Below are positions 16,671 to 25,989 of a stretch of DNA of 64,000 nucleotides, one piece after another (position 1 is the first letter of the stretch; the number at the start of each line of letters is the position of its first letter). A program made the position numbers and the translations under genes. Below the pieces are notes generated by a model, which saw only the letters and a program-made list of their open reading frames with translations, was not told where the DNA came from and did not search any database. Origin of the DNA: Kordia sp965224175 (lineage in GTDB: Bacteria; Bacteroidota; Bacteroidia; Flavobacteriales; Flavobacteriaceae); assembly GCF_965224175.1 (NCBI RefSeq), contig NZ_OZ245041.1, positions 3,472,001 to 3,536,000 on the forward strand. The letters are read 5' to 3'.

Positions 16671-19601
16671 ATGTATAAAAAAATACTCTTTATTACACTA
16701 CTTTGTGTATCATATACTTTTGCCCAAGGTCCAATGACGCCGCTTCCAACTGCTGTAACTTCTGGTTCAGATTGGGATACGTCAACGCTTACAGCAGATT
16801 TTGCTTTTGACTTTCCTTGGGAAATAACTTACGGACCTGACGACAATCTGTGGCTTACAGAACGTGTTGGGGAAAAAATAGTACGTATTGGAACTAATGG
16901 CGGAGCAATTACAACCATGATTGATCTTAGTAGTAAAGTAACCAACGCCAAACAAGGTGGATTAATGGGAATGGCAATTCATCCTGCACTATATGCTGAT
17001 ATCACAACTACTACCAACAATTATGTATATGTAGCTTATACGTATACTGACAATGGTTTAAAAGTGAGATTGGCGCGATTAGTCTACAATAATGCTACAG
17101 GAACACTAACAGAAGATACTTCTTTAGATGCCAATGGAGCAATCTTAGAAGGTTTGCCAGGAAGCGCAGATCACAACTCTGGTAGATTGATTATTGGACC
17201 AGATTTAAAAATATATTATACGATAGGAGATCAAGGAGCCAATCAATTTGAATACTCTTGCGATCCTGTATTATCTCAAGTATTGCCAACGTCTGCTACA
17301 GACTACGCAAACTATCCTGGAAAAACACTACGAATTAACTTAGATGGTTCTGTACCAACAGACAACCCAACGTTTAACAATGTGCAAAGTCATGTATATA
17401 CTTATGGACATAGAAATGCACAAGGAATTATCTTTGCTCAAGACGGAACTTTATACAATTCAGAACACGGTGCCAAAGTTGATGACGAAATCAACATTGT
17501 ACATGCAGGAAAAAATTATGGTTGGCCAGAAATTGCAGGATATTACGATAATATGGCATATACATACTGTAACTGGTCATCATTAGGAGGCGCTTGTAAT
17601 GCAAATAACTTCAGCGATCATAATTGTCCAGTTGGAGCAACAACTGCAACAGAATACGAATCATATCCTACTGTAAATGATGTTCCAGTTAATTTTCAGC
17701 CGCCGATAGGAACATATGGAAGTACAACCGCAACAGATCCGCAAGGAGGTTGGTTTACATGGCCATCAGTAGCGCCATCAGGAATTGACATTCACGAAGC
17801 AAACAACATTCCTGGATGGGGACGATCTTTACTAATTCCAACACTAAAAAAAGGAACGATCTATCGTGCAAAAATAACGGCTAGCGGAGACGATATTGTA
17901 GGAGATAGCTATGAAGAATTTCACTCCTCAAATGATCGCTACAGAGATGTAGCTATATCTCCTGATGGACTAACGATTTATGCTATTACCGACAATGCTG
18001 GAGGAACTTCAGGACCTTCTTCTACAAGTGGAGTATCTATTGAAAATGGAGGAACAATCATAAAAATTGAATATGTAGGAGCAACAGTGGCAAATCCGCC
18101 AGTGGCCAATTGCCAAGACATTATAGTAACACTTAATGCTACTGGAAACGCTACTATTACGGCTTCTCAAATAGACAATGGTTCTACAGGTGGCGCAGCA
18201 GGAATTAGCGGAATCACAATCAATAGAGATACTTTTGATTGTACAGACGTAGGAACACCACAAACAGTTTGGTTAACAGTAACTGACAATGATGGAAATG
18301 AAAGTAGGTGTTCTGCTGCAGTTACAGTACAACCAAATGCAAACCCAGATCCAATTGTAGCACCTACATTAGATAATATTGTAAGTAACTGTGAAGTTAC
18401 GGCAGTAGCACCAACAGCAATTACAAACGGATGTGTTGAAATTACAGCAACAACTACCGATCAAACAACATATACTGCAGGTCAAAGCGGAACAATCACT
18501 TGGTCTTTCAATGATAACGGAAACATTGTAACGGCTATGCAAAACGTAACGGTAAATGCAATTCCGATTCCTGCCAATGTTATGATTACGCCAGGAGCAA
18601 CTACTGCAGATATAACTTGGGATGCTATTGACGATGTTACTTATGATGTGCGTTATCGTCCGACAAGTTCGGGAGTATGGACAAATGTGGTGACAACAAC
18701 TAACATGATTACACTTTCAGGATTGTCTATTTTGACCGATTATGAAATTGAAGTGCGTAGTAACTGTGGTTCAAGTCAGTCTATATATAGTTTTCCTGAA
18801 TATTTTACGACTACGTCAATCACATATTGTACACCTACGGTAGATTTTTATGCGGATGATTTCTACATTAGCAATGTAACATTAGAAGATACAGGAGCTA
18901 CTATTATGAGTCACTCTTCTAATGCATCAGATGATGTGATGGGATATTCTGATCATACAAATCTTGCGCCGACAGATTTAGATATCGACGGAACATATGA
19001 TATTGATATTACACTCTTAAATACACATCCTTGGAACAAAACGACAGGACATTCTGTTTGGATTGATTACAATCAAGATGGAGACTTCGATGGTCCAAAT
19101 GAACGTGTTTGGGGAACGACGGCTGGAGATGATTTATTTCCATACAATGCAGTAGCACAAGGAAGTTTTACGGTGCCAAGTTCAGCATTATCTGGTATAA
19201 CTAGAATGCGTATCGCGTCTCGAACTTACTATACAGGATCAAATCCGTGTCATTTAGATTTCGATGGAAACAATGGAGGAGAATTCGAAGATTACAGTGT
19301 CAATATTGTGGGAAGTACACTTTCTAATGATGAGGTTTCAACAGTAAACGCTATAAAAATCTTTCCAAACCCTGTAAAAGATATTGTAAATATTGCGTTA
19401 CCGTCAGTATATCAAAATGCAAGTGTGACACTAACATTGCATGATGCGCAAGGAAGAATATTGCTTCAAGAAGAAATGCAAACTACTGTTGGAAATATTA
19501 TAAAATTCAATGGAATGAAAAATGTGAGTGAAGGACTCTACTTCTTAGAAATAAAAACACCAAATCAAACATTATCTGTGAAAAAACTAATGAAGTTATA
19601 G
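16671..19601 (+). CDS. T9SS-sorted PQQ-dependent sugar dehydrogenase-like protein
   Basis: 976 residues with signal peptide MYKKILFITLLCVSYTFAQ. Residues about 43-470 are a glucose/sorbosone dehydrogenase beta-propeller: WEITYGPDDNLWLTER, GGLMGMAIHPA with the conserved His, SADHNSGRLIIGPD and YGHRNAQGI. After it come HYR-like (478-553), Ig-like, fibronectin III (633-713), GEVED (720-880) and T9SS sorting (890-976, IKIFPNPVKDIV) domains. Proteins of this propeller family oxidise aldoses with PQQ as cofactor; whether this one is active or only a structural propeller cannot be decided here. It is probably co-transcribed with the large gene upstream. A strong terminator follows. Confidence 0.88.
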   Translation: MYKKILFITLLCVSYTFAQGPMTPLPTAVTSGSDWDTSTLTADFAFDFPWEITYGPDDNLWLTERVGEKIVRIGTNGGAITTMIDLSSKVTNAKQGGLMGMAIHPALYADITTTTNNYVYVAYTYTDNGLKVRLARLVYNNATGTLTEDTSLDANGAILEGLPGSADHNSGRLIIGPDLKIYYTIGDQGANQFEYSCDPVLSQVLPTSATDYANYPGKTLRINLDGSVPTDNPTFNNVQSHVYTYGHRNAQGIIFAQDGTLYNSEHGAKVDDEINIVHAGKNYGWPEIAGYYDNMAYTYCNWSSLGGACNANNFSDHNCPVGATTATEYESYPTVNDVPVNFQPPIGTYGSTTATDPQGGWFTWPSVAPSGIDIHEANNIPGWGRSLLIPTLKKGTIYRAKITASGDDIVGDSYEEFHSSNDRYRDVAISPDGLTIYAITDNAGGTSGPSSTSGVSIENGGTIIKIEYVGATVANPPVANCQDIIVTLNATGNATITASQIDNGSTGGAAGISGITINRDTFDCTDVGTPQTVWLTVTDNDGNESRCSAAVTVQPNANPDPIVAPTLDNIVSNCEVTAVAPTAITNGCVEITATTTDQTTYTAGQSGTITWSFNDNGNIVTAMQNVTVNAIPIPANVMITPGATTADITWDAIDDVTYDVRYRPTSSGVWTNVVTTTNMITLSGLSILTDYEIEVRSNCGSSQSIYSFPEYFTTTSITYCTPTVDFYADDFYISNVTLEDTGATIMSHSSNASDDVMGYSDHTNLAPTDLDIDGTYDIDITLLNTHPWNKTTGHSVWIDYNQDGDFDGPNERVWGTTAGDDLFPYNAVAQGSFTVPSSALSGITRMRIASRTYYTGSNPCHLDFDGNNGGEFEDYSVNIVGSTLSNDEVSTVNAIKIFPNPVKDIVNIALPSVYQNASVTLTLHDAQGRILLQEEMQTTVGNIIKFNGMKNVSEGLYFLEIKTPNQTLSVKKLMKL

Positions 19602-19620
19602 ATTTCATAAGATATCATAT

Positions 19621-19665
19621 AAAAACTCCCAAAATCAAACCATTTGATTTTGGGAGTTTTTCTTT
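19621..19665 (+). terminator. Rho-independent terminator
   Basis: Perfect 19-bp inverted repeat (aaaaactcccaaaatcaaa and its complement) with a three-base loop and a T-rich 3' side, 19 bases after the stop codon of the dehydrogenase-like gene. Confidence 0.92.
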
Positions 19666-19719
19666 TTCATCAAAAATCAAGGCAACCTAGCAACGCAAAA
19701 CCCACATTTTACCTATCAT

Positions 19720-19753
19720 TTTGTCAAATTTTTCAAAAAGAAATGTATTTTTA
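19720..19753 (+). promoter_or_regulatory. Likely promoter of sprE/porW
   Basis: TTTG at 19720-19723 and TATTTTTA at 19746-19753, 22 bases apart, fit the Bacteroidota -33/-7 pattern with one mismatch in the -7 box. Located about 60 bases before the TTG start of the T9SS gene. Confidence 0.4.
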
Positions 19754-19811
19754 CCCTTCTGTATACTAAATGCTTAAGATTTTAGTTTAAGAAATACAAA
19801 AAAGATCGACC

Positions 19812-22337
19812 TTGAAGAAAACAGTATATATATCGGTAACCATATCAGTACTAGGGTTTTTACTCTTTAGCTGTTCTACCAAAAAGAACTCATTCATCAA
19901 CAGAAGTTTTCATTCTGTCACTACAAAATACAATGTGTTATTCAATGGAAAAGTAGCCTTAGAAGAAGGACGTGAAGCCTTGATGAACGCTTACATTGAC
20001 AACTATTGGGAAATTCTTCCTGTAGAACGTATGGAAATCCTAGATGATTTAACGCTTCCAGGACAAGGTGGGAAAAATCCAAACTTTGAAAAGGCAGAAG
20101 AAAAAGCAGTAAAAGCGATTCAGAAACATTCTATGGATATCAAAGGTCGTCAGCGCAATCCGCAAATGGACGAAGCATATCTATTACTTGGAAAAGCAAG
20201 ATACTTTGATCAACGTTTCATTCCTGCTCTGGAAGCTTTCAATTACACCATTGGTGAATATCCTGATAGTGACAAAATCAACCAAGCAAAAATCTGGAGA
20301 GAGAAAACATATCTTCGTTTAGAAAATGAAGAATTCGCCATTGCCAATTTGAAGAGAATCATAAAGTTTGAAAAACTAAAAGATCAAGAATATGCAGATG
20401 CAAATGCAGTTTTAGGACAAGCATACATCAATCTTAAACACAAAGATAGCGCTGTACAAGCACTAAAACGTGCAGCTTCTACAACAAAAATCCGTGAAGA
20501 ACAAGGACGTTATAACTATATTATTGGTCAATTGTTTAATAGATTAGGTCACAAAGACAGTGCTAATATTGCTTTTGATAAAGTAATTGATTTAAATAGA
20601 AAATCGCCAAGAGTCTACATGATCAATGCAAAAATTGAAAAAGCTAAAAATTTCGATCTAGAAACTGGAAACAAAGAAGAATTCTTAGAAATGCTAAATG
20701 ACTTAGCTGAAGATCGTGAAAACAGACCGTTTTTAGATAAAATATACCGTCAACTAGGAGAATATCATCTATCGCAAGATTCGTTAAAATTGGCAGAAGA
20801 ATATTTTAACAAATCAGTTCGTAAAGCTACGACAGACAAGTATATTAAAGCATTAGATTACGAAAACTTAGCAGCATTACGTTTCGATGATGCCAACTAC
20901 AAAGATGCTGGAAAATACTTCGATAGTACGTTATCAAATTTGGAAAAAAACACACGCAAATTTAGAAGAATTGAAAAGAAAAGAGCAAATCTAGATGATG
21001 TAATTGCGTACGAAGATGTAGCTCAAAAAAATGACAGCATTCTCAAATTAGTAAATTCTTCAGATGATGAAAGAACAGCGTATTTCCAAGCATACATTGA
21101 CGAATTGAAAGCCGAAGAAGAAGCAAAAAGAGAATTAGAAGAACAAAAACAAAGCTTTGCTAACAATGAGTTTGCTTCTAGCAGAAACTCAGGTCCAAAA
21201 AACTCAGGAGGAGAATTTTACTTTTACAATCAAACAACGGTTGCGTATGGTAAAAATGAATTCCGCAAAAGATGGGGCGATCGTACACTAGAAGATAATT
21301 GGCGTTTGTATGATAAAAACGTAATTATAAACACAACTGCAGAAACAGCTGCTGCCTCGGGTACAGAAAGTAAAGGTGCGGAAGATATCTACTCGGTAGC
21401 TTTTTATACGGATAAAATTCCAACAGACGAAAAAGTAATAGATAGTATTGGGAAAGAACGAAACTTTGCCTACTATCAATTGGGATTAATCTACAAGGAG
21501 AAATTTAAAGAATATGAATTGGCAGCCAATCGATTGGAGCAACTATTGCAAAACAATCCTGAAGAAAAACTAATTCTACCATCAAAATACAATCTGTACA
21601 AAATATATGTACTATTAGAACAGCCAGGTAAAGCAGATCAATGGAAAACAGATATTTTGAGCAATCATGGCACTAGTCGTTATGCGCAAATCTTACGCAA
21701 TCCGCAAGATGTAATTGCTTCTGACGAAAACAGTCCTGAAAGTCTGTATGCAAACACCTATAAAAAGTTTGCTAGCCAAGAATTAGAAGGCGCACTCAAC
21801 GATACTGAAAAATACATTCGTCAATTTACGGGTGAAGAAATCGTGCCAAAATTTGAAATGTTGAAAGCAGTAATCATTGGACGATTAGATGGTTTTATTG
21901 CTTACAAAGAAGCACTGAACTATGTAGCGCTAAACTATCCAAACGATGACGAAGGAAAACGTGCGCAGCAAATTGTTACAACTTCATTGCCAAAAATAGC
22001 CAATAAGGCAGTGATAAATGATGACAAATCAAAAAGCTTCAAAATCATTTATGCTTTCCAGAAAAATGATACTGAAGCTATGGAAGCGCTCGAAAAAACA
22101 ATAGCACAAGCCATTGAAGATACAGGATACGGTTCACTTTCTGTTTCTAGAGATGTATACAGTAGAAGTCAGCACTTTATTGTTATTCACGGATTCAAAA
22201 CAAAATTAGCCGCTGTTACCGTAGAAGACATGTTGGAGTCGAAAGAAGAATATGCCGTTAAAAAGGAAAACACCATTCTATCTGCTGAAAATTACCAAAC
22301 CGTACAAATTCACAAAAATTTAGACGAAGTAAAATAA
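19812..22337 (+). CDS. sprE: T9SS periplasmic lipoprotein SprE/PorW
   Basis: 841 residues. The N-terminus is a lipoprotein signal (MKKTVYISV ... GFLLFSC, lipobox Cys at residue 21). The start is TTG: it gives the needed KK n-region, and the next Met is about 60 residues in. The conserved opening after the Cys (KKNSFINRSFHSVTTKYNVL, FNGKVALEEG) is characteristic of SprE/PorW, a TPR-rich lipoprotein needed for type IX secretion and gliding. TPR-like helices run from about 115 to 400 and again from 540 to 720. It would serve the export of the four T9SS-sorted proteins in this window. Confidence 0.88.
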   Translation: MKKTVYISVTISVLGFLLFSCSTKKNSFINRSFHSVTTKYNVLFNGKVALEEGREALMNAYIDNYWEILPVERMEILDDLTLPGQGGKNPNFEKAEEKAVKAIQKHSMDIKGRQRNPQMDEAYLLLGKARYFDQRFIPALEAFNYTIGEYPDSDKINQAKIWREKTYLRLENEEFAIANLKRIIKFEKLKDQEYADANAVLGQAYINLKHKDSAVQALKRAASTTKIREEQGRYNYIIGQLFNRLGHKDSANIAFDKVIDLNRKSPRVYMINAKIEKAKNFDLETGNKEEFLEMLNDLAEDRENRPFLDKIYRQLGEYHLSQDSLKLAEEYFNKSVRKATTDKYIKALDYENLAALRFDDANYKDAGKYFDSTLSNLEKNTRKFRRIEKKRANLDDVIAYEDVAQKNDSILKLVNSSDDERTAYFQAYIDELKAEEEAKRELEEQKQSFANNEFASSRNSGPKNSGGEFYFYNQTTVAYGKNEFRKRWGDRTLEDNWRLYDKNVIINTTAETAAASGTESKGAEDIYSVAFYTDKIPTDEKVIDSIGKERNFAYYQLGLIYKEKFKEYELAANRLEQLLQNNPEEKLILPSKYNLYKIYVLLEQPGKADQWKTDILSNHGTSRYAQILRNPQDVIASDENSPESLYANTYKKFASQELEGALNDTEKYIRQFTGEEIVPKFEMLKAVIIGRLDGFIAYKEALNYVALNYPNDDEGKRAQQIVTTSLPKIANKAVINDDKSKSFKIIYAFQKNDTEAMEALEKTIAQAIEDTGYGSLSVSRDVYSRSQHFIVIHGFKTKLAAVTVEDMLESKEEYAVKKENTILSAENYQTVQIHKNLDEVK

Positions 22338-22379
22338 CAATAGCCAAATCAAATAGTAATCCCTCAAACCAACAAAACC

Positions 22380-22790
22380 ATGTTTTCAGAATCTAAAAAA
22401 AAGCGTAGTGGCGAAACTACACGTGGACAATCGAATCGAATTGGAAAATCAACCAATATCAAAGGCGATGTCGTCTCTAAAGCCGATTTTAGAATTGATG
22501 GAAAACTCGAAGGAAGTGTAGAAACTTCAGGGAAAATTGTTATTGGAGCTAGTGGAGTCATTACAGGAAAAGTAATTTGTGCAAATGCTGATATTGAAGG
22601 ACGTTTTGAAGGAGAATTATTGGTTTCTAACTTGCTTACGCTAAAAAGTACTGCAACTATTGAAGGTGAAGTAACAGTAAGTAAACTATCTATTGAGCCT
22701 GGAGCTACTTTTAATGCGACCTGTGTGATGAAAACTGGTGTTAAAGAACTCAAGTCAAGTGAAGGAAAAAAAGCCGAAAAAACAGCTTAA
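22380..22790 (+). CDS. Bactofilin family protein
   Basis: 136 residues. The central region (about 20-115) has the regular short beta-strand pattern of bactofilins (IKGDVVSKADFRIDGKLEGS, then GVITGKVICANADIEGRFEG). The ends are polar and low in complexity, as usual. Bactofilins polymerise without nucleotide into cytoskeletal filaments and affect cell shape or local wall synthesis. It sits between sprE (42 bases upstream) and the atpZ-like gene, which overlaps its 3' end in another frame. This placement before the ATP synthase genes is common in Flavobacteriaceae. Confidence 0.9.
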   Translation: MFSESKKKRSGETTRGQSNRIGKSTNIKGDVVSKADFRIDGKLEGSVETSGKIVIGASGVITGKVICANADIEGRFEGELLVSNLLTLKSTATIEGEVTVSKLSIEPGATFNATCVMKTGVKELKSSEGKKAEKTA

Positions 22791-22983
22791 AAGCTATGTA
22801 AGATTCACGGGAATTGCATTTCAAATGGCAGTTGTCATTGGACTTGGTGTATATCTTGGAATGTGGCTTGATGAAAAATATCCAAACAAACACAAACTCT
22901 TTACCATTGTATGTTCATTAGTATTTGTAAGTTTGTCTATGTGGCAAGTAATACGCCAGCTTAAAAAATTCAACAAAGACTAA
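22759..22983 (+). CDS. AtpZ/AtpI-type F0F1 ATP synthase accessory protein
   Basis: About 74 residues from GTG 22759 (an alternative GTG at 22738 gives 81). There is no ATG before the first membrane helix, so a GTG start overlapping the bactofilin gene must be used. A lysine-rich N-terminus is followed by two membrane helices (FTGIAFQMAVVIGLGVYLGM and LFTIVCSLVFVSLSMWQVI) joined by a WLDEKYPN loop, typical of the AtpZ family encoded before atpB. It is thought to help ring assembly or magnesium handling. The small gene at 22987 follows after three bases. Confidence 0.8.
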   Translation: MKEKKPKKQLKSYVRFTGIAFQMAVVIGLGVYLGMWLDEKYPNKHKLFTIVCSLVFVSLSMWQVIRQLKKFNKD

Positions 22984-22986
22984 ACA

Positions 22987-23373
22987 GTGAAACAAACTAT
23001 ACTCAAATTCGCTACGCATTTCTTTATTTTTACTATTGCGCTTTTCGCGATACATCAACTATTGCACTCATTTGTATTAACGGAGACTAAGTTTTATTAC
23101 AATCCTTGGAGTATTCATATATTTCTCTTTCTAATTACACTTTTATTATACATTGCAGTTGCATACATAAAAACCATCTTTGCGGAAAAAGCGGCATTGG
23201 CATTCTTGGGAGGAAGCTTCCTAAAAATGATGGCAGGGATTTTATTTCTCGTTCCTTTTTTCAAAAACAAAGACTACTTTAACATTGAAAATGTACTAGC
23301 ATTTTTCATTCCTTATTTTTTCTACCTAGCTTTTGAAGCATACTATGTTTTAAAGCTAATAAATGATAAATAA
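22987..23373 (+). CDS. Small four-helix membrane protein (DUF6168-like) before atpB
   Basis: 128 residues, starting with GTG. Four membrane segments (about 8-28, 42-62, 70-92, 102-122) make up most of the protein. By its place between the AtpZ-like gene and atpB it corresponds to the DUF6168 proteins of Flavobacteriaceae; the name is from memory. It may take the place of AtpI. No catalytic motif is seen. It probably lies in the bactofilin-atpZ transcript, while atpB has its own promoter downstream. Confidence 0.65.
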   Translation: MKQTILKFATHFFIFTIALFAIHQLLHSFVLTETKFYYNPWSIHIFLFLITLLLYIAVAYIKTIFAEKAALAFLGGSFLKMMAGILFLVPFFKNKDYFNIENVLAFFIPYFFYLAFEAYYVLKLINDK

Positions 23374-23437
23374 AGGACTCCGCGAGATGCTTTCAAAAAA
23401 ACTTTTCAGGGAATCAAAAAAAAAATAGTTATTAACG

Positions 23438-23466
23438 TTGTATTGTTAATTAAAAACTTACCTTTG
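23438..23466 (+). promoter_or_regulatory. Promoter of the atp operon
   Basis: TTG at 23438-23440, an 18-base spacer and TACCTTTG at 23459-23466 match the Bacteroidota consensus TTG-N17-20-TAnnTTTG very well. The leader to the atpB ATG is about 40 bases. Confidence 0.75.
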
Positions 23467-23510
23467 CACCGAAATTTAGGAACCATATATTTATATATAA
23501 TACAATAAAT

Positions 23511-24581
23511 ATGATAGCTAAAAAATCTATCAAGAATCTAATTCTAGCAGTACTTTTTGCATTACCACTATTCGCAACAGCAGGTGGAAGCTCAGAAAAG
23601 GGAAAAGAAAAAGAGTTTAACGTAGTAGAAATGATCATGCATCATATTGCTGATTCTCACGAATGGCATATATATGGAGAAGGCGATGAGTCCGTATCCA
23701 TTCCACTACCCGTAATATTATATACAGACAATGGTTTGGTAACCTTTATGTCTAGTGAATTTCATCACGACGATTCAGGTCACCACATTGTAACGAAGAA
23801 TGGAATGAACTTCGTTAGAAATCATGGAAAAATTTACCAATTAGATGCTGGTCAGAAAGAGGTGAATTTCGACCATGAAACACATGCCATTACTAATGGT
23901 AAAAAACCATTAGACTTCTCTATTACAAAAAACGTAACGTCAATGTTTATATCAATCATTTTGATATTATTAATATTCACAAGCATTGCGAGATCATACA
24001 AAAAATCATTAGTTCCAACAGGATTTGCTGGATTAATGGAGCCGCTAATTCTTTTCGTAAGAGACGATATAGCAAAATCATTAATCGATGAGAAAAAGTA
24101 CATGAAATATGTACCTTACTTATTAACGTTGTTCTTCTTTATTTGGGTAAACAACTTATTAGGTTTAGTACCAACGGGAGCAAACCTTACAGGAAACATC
24201 GCAACAACAATGGTATTAGCAGTGCTAACATTATTAATTGTAAACTTTAGCGGTAATGCACACTACTGGAAACACATCTTTTGGATGCCAGGTGTTCCTG
24301 CTCCAATCAAATTAGTGTTAGCTCCAATTGAATTTGCTGGAATCTTTATCAAGCCATTTGCATTAATGATTCGTTTATTTGCAAACATTACGGCAGGACA
24401 CATTATTATATTAAGCTTAATTTCATTAATATTTATTTTTAAATTGGCGGGAACGCCGTCAATTTTATTAGCAATATTTATTATGATTTTAGAATTTGTG
24501 GTAGCATTTGTACAAGCATATATATTTACATTCTTAACAGCACTATTTATTGGAATGGCTGTTGAAGATGCACATCACTAG
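23511..24581 (+). CDS. atpB: F0F1 ATP synthase subunit a
   Basis: 356 residues, longer than the E. coli subunit because of a cleavable-looking signal sequence (KSIKNLILAVLFALPLFATA) and a periplasmic segment of about 110 residues before the first membrane helix, as usual in Bacteroidota. The essential arginine is in ALMIRLFANITAGH in the penultimate helix region. It forms the proton half-channels against the c-ring. First gene of the atpB-E-F-H-A-(S23)-G cluster. Confidence 0.95.
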   Translation: MIAKKSIKNLILAVLFALPLFATAGGSSEKGKEKEFNVVEMIMHHIADSHEWHIYGEGDESVSIPLPVILYTDNGLVTFMSSEFHHDDSGHHIVTKNGMNFVRNHGKIYQLDAGQKEVNFDHETHAITNGKKPLDFSITKNVTSMFISIILILLIFTSIARSYKKSLVPTGFAGLMEPLILFVRDDIAKSLIDEKKYMKYVPYLLTLFFFIWVNNLLGLVPTGANLTGNIATTMVLAVLTLLIVNFSGNAHYWKHIFWMPGVPAPIKLVLAPIEFAGIFIKPFALMIRLFANITAGHIIILSLISLIFIFKLAGTPSILLAIFIMILEFVVAFVQAYIFTFLTALFIGMAVEDAHH

Positions 24582-24633
24582 AAAGAGTAAAAGAAATAAA
24601 AACATAAAGAATTAATTTTTAAATTTTATTATT

Positions 24634-24843
24634 ATGATTGGTAGTATCGCAGCATTAGGAGCTGGACTTGCAGTATTAGGAGTAGGTCTTGGTATCGGAA
24701 AAGTTGGTGGACAAGCAATGGAAGCTATGGCTAGACAACCAGAAGCAGCAGGTAAAATACAAACAGCAATGATTATTGCTGCAGTATTTATCGAAGGTGC
24801 AGGAATGTTTGGTATCGTAGTATCATTATTAGGTCTTAGATAA
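24634..24843 (+). CDS. atpE: F0F1 ATP synthase subunit c
   Basis: 69 residues, two membrane helices joined by the polar loop ARQPEAAGK. The ion-binding carboxylate is the Glu in AAVFIEGAGMFG of helix 2. The helix 1 Gln and the helix 2 Ser/Thr next to Glu that define Na+-type rings are absent, so protons are the likely coupling ion. Its length and composition are typical. Confidence 0.95.
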   Translation: MIGSIAALGAGLAVLGVGLGIGKVGGQAMEAMARQPEAAGKIQTAMIIAAVFIEGAGMFGIVVSLLGLR

Positions 24844-24935
24844 TCTAACTAGAAAACATAACTCTTGTAGTACGGTTGGTACTACAAGAGTTATTACTAT
24901 TAAAATTTAAAGAAAAAGATAAATAATACAATACT

Positions 24936-25430
24936 ATGGATTTAACTACACCAGCAATTGGATTGTTATTTTGGGTAACTGTTGCTTTCTTAGCATTAGT
25001 AGTAATTCTAAGAACTGCAGCATGGAAACCAATTTTAGGAGCTGTAAAAGATAGAGAAGATTCTATCAGAAACGCACTAGAAGCAGCTGAAAATGCAAAG
25101 AAAGAAATGCAAAACTTGCATGCTGATAACGAAAAGTTACTAAAAGAAGCAAGAGCAGAAAGAGAAGCAATGTTAAAAGAAGCACGTGAGATCAAAGAAA
25201 AAATGATCGCAGATGCTACAGGAGAAGCAAAAGAGCAAGCAAACAAAATGATTGCACAAGCTCAAGAAAGCATCCGAAGTGAAAAACAATCTGCTTTAGC
25301 TGAATTGAAAAATCAAGTAGCGAACATTTCTGTAGAAATTGCAGAGAAAGTAGTACGTGAAGAATTAGCAGACAAAGACAAGCAATTATCTTTAGTAGAT
25401 AAAATGCTTGGTGACGTTACATTAAACTAA
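24936..25430 (+). CDS. atpF: F0F1 ATP synthase subunit b
   Basis: 164 residues: one N-terminal membrane helix (about 7-27) followed by WKPILGAVKDRE and a long charged coiled coil rich in Lys, Glu and Ala. It forms the peripheral stalk. atpH follows after 10 bases. Confidence 0.94.
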   Translation: MDLTTPAIGLLFWVTVAFLALVVILRTAAWKPILGAVKDREDSIRNALEAAENAKKEMQNLHADNEKLLKEARAEREAMLKEAREIKEKMIADATGEAKEQANKMIAQAQESIRSEKQSALAELKNQVANISVEIAEKVVREELADKDKQLSLVDKMLGDVTLN

Positions 25431-25440
25431 TAAGAACACA

Positions 25441-25977
25441 ATGGCAGGATCTAGAGCAGCAATACGTTATGCAAAAGCAATCTTAGGATTAGCACAAGAG
25501 CAAAATGCAGGAGAAGCTGTAGCGAAAGATATGGACAGCATCGTAAAAACTGTAGAAAACAGTAAAGATTTACGATTGATGCTAAACAGTCCTATAGTAA
25601 AGTCTGAAACTAAAAAAGCAGCCTTACAAGAAATCTTTACAGGAATGCATTCTGTATCTGAAGGAGTAATAGATATGTTAGTGTCTAACAAGCGAATTGA
25701 CTTATTAGATAACATAGCTGTTCAATATTGTAACTTATTCGATCAATTACAAGGAAAACAAGTTGCCATAGTAACGACAGCAGTTCCTTTAACAGATGGT
25801 TTAAGAGACAAAGTACTAGCTAAGGTGAAAGATCTTACGAATAACGAAGTAACAATAGAAAACAAAATCGACGAAAGTATTATCGGTGGATTCATCCTAC
25901 GTGTGGGCGATTTGCAATACAATGCAAGCATCGCAAACCAATTGAATACATTAAAACGAACTTTCTCTCAAAATTAA
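25441..25977 (+). CDS. atpH: F0F1 ATP synthase subunit delta
   Basis: 178 residues. It has the N-terminal helical domain (SRAAIRYAKAILGLA) and the C-terminal conserved stretch ENKIDESIIGGFILRVGDLQ, ending in LNTLKRTF, typical of subunit delta (OSCP). It links the peripheral stalk to the alpha3beta3 head. 12 bases separate it from atpA. Confidence 0.95.
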   Translation: MAGSRAAIRYAKAILGLAQEQNAGEAVAKDMDSIVKTVENSKDLRLMLNSPIVKSETKKAALQEIFTGMHSVSEGVIDMLVSNKRIDLLDNIAVQYCNLFDQLQGKQVAIVTTAVPLTDGLRDKVLAKVKDLTNNEVTIENKIDESIIGGFILRVGDLQYNASIANQLNTLKRTFSQN

Positions 25978-25989
25978 ATACTAAATAAA

